Origin: Actinomycetota bacterium
GTDB lineage: Bacteria; Actinomycetota; Humimicrobiia; Humimicrobiales; Humimicrobiaceae
Length of the DNA stretch: 8,091 bases
Direction of reading: 5' to 3'
Assembly (NCBI GenBank): GCA_018894445.1
Contig: JAHIPJ010000096.1
Span: 1-8,091, forward strand
The translations under genes and the position numbers were made by a program. Below the pieces are notes generated by a model that worked only from the letters and a program-made list of their open reading frames with translations, was not told the DNA's origin and did no database searches. Positions 7,002 through 8,091 of the stretch are shown here, in pieces. Each line of letters begins with the position of its first letter. Within the stretch, counting starts at the first letter, position 1.

Positions 7002-7883
7002 TTAAACACCCTCAGCATCATTTTTGTCCTTATCTGCAGATTTGGCCTCTTCGCCGTTATCTCCTTTGATTTCTACTCTTTCATTAGTGACTTCAACTTC
7101 CGAAAGCAGGATAGATTTTCTGGTCTCATTATCAAATTCCACAATTATAGATTTCTTTAAAGGTTCGTATCCGCAGACACCGCCACAGCCATAACTGCAT
7201 TTAACTTTTATTCCCCTCTCCGGTGCCTTTTCGATAAACTCCTTATATGAATCATACTCATACCTCAAACAGCACATAAGTCTTCCGCATATCCCTGATA
7301 TTTTAAAAGGATTCAATGGAAGATTCTGATCCCTGGCCATTTTTATTGAAATTGATTCAAAATCAGTCAAAAAACTTTTACAGCACAGATTCATTCCACA
7401 TGGACCCAATCCTCCTACAATCTTTGCTTCATCCCTTACACCGATCTGCCTGAGTTCTATCCTGATCTTAAAATGAGTAGCAAGTTCCTTTACCATTTCT
7501 CTGAAATCCACTCTTTTTTCCGAGGTAAAATAAAATATCATCTTACTCTTATCAAACAATACATGCACGTTTACCAGTTTCATTTTAAGATTGTTTTTTT
7601 CAGTCAGCTCGCTAAATTTCTTAGATCCCTTTTCTTCCTTATCCCGGTTTAATTCATCAACTGAGAGATCGTAATAGGTAGCTTTTCTTATGACTCTATT
7701 TAAGGGAGTGGTGACATCGCTTTCACTGATATCCACCGGAGACACAATCACTTCTCCAATTTCTCTGGTATCATCACTCATATGGCATATGACCTTATCT
7801 CCCGCTTCCATTTTAATTCCGGCAGGATCATAGTAATGAACAGTATCATTTTTTCTAAACATTATTCCTACAATCAAAGACAT
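7002..7883 (-). CDS. ricT: PSP1-domain protein RicT (YaaT family)
   Basis: Member of the PSP1/YaaT family. In Bacillus, RicT with RicA and RicF forms an Fe-S-bearing complex that influences RNase Y-dependent mRNA maturation, sporulation and competence; that role is known elsewhere and inferred here. With the chosen start it has 293 residues. It opens with the usual N-terminal strand region (IVGIMFRKNDTVHYYDPAG). The Cys-rich core follows: GGLGPCGMNLCCKSFL (157-172) and KISGICGRLMCCLRYE (194-209), with Cys162, 167, 168, 199, 204 and 205. Near residues 228-238 is a further Cys trio, KCSYGCGGVCG (229, 233, 237), where relatives usually have non-Cys residues as I recall them. The acidic/lysine-rich tail after about 270 looks disordered. 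ATG at 7883 is chosen over the in-frame GTG at 7892 because GAGGTGA sits 5 bases before the ATG and contains that GTG. The holB stop is 12 bases upstream, a common holB-ricT pairing. Confidence 0.93.
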   Translation of the reverse strand: MSLIVGIMFRKNDTVHYYDPAGIKMEAGDKVICHMSDDTREIGEVIVSPVDISESDVTTPLNRVIRKATYYDLSVDELNRDKEEKGSKKFSELTEKNNLKMKLVNVHVLFDKSKMIFYFTSEKRVDFREMVKELATHFKIRIELRQIGVRDEAKIVGGLGPCGMNLCCKSFLTDFESISIKMARDQNLPLNPFKISGICGRLMCCLRYEYDSYKEFIEKAPERGIKVKCSYGCGGVCGYEPLKKSIIVEFDNETRKSILLSEVEVTNERVEIKGDNGEEAKSADKDKNDAEGV

Positions 7884-7888
7884 AGCCT

Positions 7889-7895
7889 TCACCTC
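7889..7895 (-). promoter_or_regulatory. ribosome binding site deciding the ricT start
   Basis: Minus-strand GAGGTGA lies immediately after the holB TAA and 5 bases before ATG at 7883. The upstream in-frame GTG at 7892 is part of this site and so is an unlikely start. Confidence 0.75.
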
Positions 7896-8091
7896 TTATC
7901 TGTATATATTCTGAAACTGAAGGAAAATATTATCCAGGGCTAACTCAGAATTAATAGAGTAGTTAAGATAACTTCTATTTCCTTCTATTACTTCCATCAG
8001 TTTAAAAATTTTATCTATTTTAATATTTTTAATGTTTTTACTTATAAATAAATAATTCTTTGAAAAATTCAAGCTTTTCTCTCCAGCTCCT
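7896..8091 (-). CDS. holB: C-terminal end of DNA polymerase III subunit delta-prime (partial, 5' end outside window)
   Basis: The last 64 codons of a gene entering from the right edge, ending in TAA at 7896-7898. The visible part is an all-helical, Lys/Asn/Ile-rich tail. Its end, LMEVIEGNRSYLNYSINSELALDNIFLQFQ in two consecutive pieces (LMEVIEGNRSYLNY, then SINSELALDNIFLQFQ), follows the C-terminal delta-prime pattern of an E-x-x-R/N helix, a short Asn-containing turn, then 'LALDNIFLQ'. Delta-prime is part of the clamp-loader that places the beta sliding clamp on DNA. The assignment depends on this weakly conserved tail plus position, since holB directly before ricT is a widespread arrangement. 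The AAA+ core is outside the window, so another clamp-loader-like protein cannot be excluded. Confidence 0.7.
   Translation of the reverse strand, partial: GAGEKSLNFSKNYLFISKNIKNIKIDKIFKLMEVIEGNRSYLNYSINSELALDNIFLQFQNIYR

Noticed and set aside
7884..7892. GTG at 7892 as the ricT start
   Set aside because: The GTG is part of the GAGGTGA ribosome site; ATG at 7883 is correctly spaced and gives the expected N-terminus.
1..8091. Mobile element, CRISPR, phage or defence system
   Set aside because: All genes are housekeeping metabolism, translation or replication, in one orientation with short spacers; no repeats, transposase or integrase motifs were seen.

Overview
This is AT-rich bacterial DNA in which every gene I can support lies on the minus strand, so the transcript reads from right to left. 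In that order the genes are: the end of holB (DNA polymerase III delta-prime), ricT (PSP1/YaaT family), tRNA-Thr(CGU), argS, lysA, hom, thrC, and the first 60% or so of an alkaline-phosphatase-superfamily gene of the ApgM / 'proposed homoserine kinase' type. Both edges of the window cut a gene. No intergenic gap exceeds 130 bases, and I see no convincing rho-independent terminator, mobile element, CRISPR array or foreign segment.

Organism. The order argS-lysA-hom-thrC-(homoserine kinase) is the classic actinobacterial arrangement; in mycobacteria it continues thrB-rho-rpmE-prfA. The low G+C and strongly A/T-biased codons are unlike familiar Actinomycetota. A deep-branching AT-rich actinobacterial lineage, or a neighbouring uncultured phylum, would fit. 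A clostridial relative cannot be excluded, because holB-ricT adjacency is also normal in Firmicutes. This placement rests on gene order and composition only.

How the genes work together. Hom reduces aspartate semialdehyde to homoserine, a homoserine kinase should make O-phosphohomoserine, and ThrC converts that to threonine. LysA finishes the lysine branch from the same aspartate semialdehyde. No GHMP-type ThrB is present. The slot where ThrB belongs holds the ApgM-like protein, which makes it the prime candidate for the missing kinase and the most interesting feature here. ArgS charges tRNA-Arg. The tRNA between ricT and argS is a threonine tRNA and is probably cut out of the shared transcript, leaving argS mRNA with a leader of about 15 bases.

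Smaller points of note are a TTG start for argS, an additional Cys trio in the C-terminal part of RicT, a possible 27-residue leader ORF ending two bases before the ApgM-like start, and an overlap of lysA with hom.
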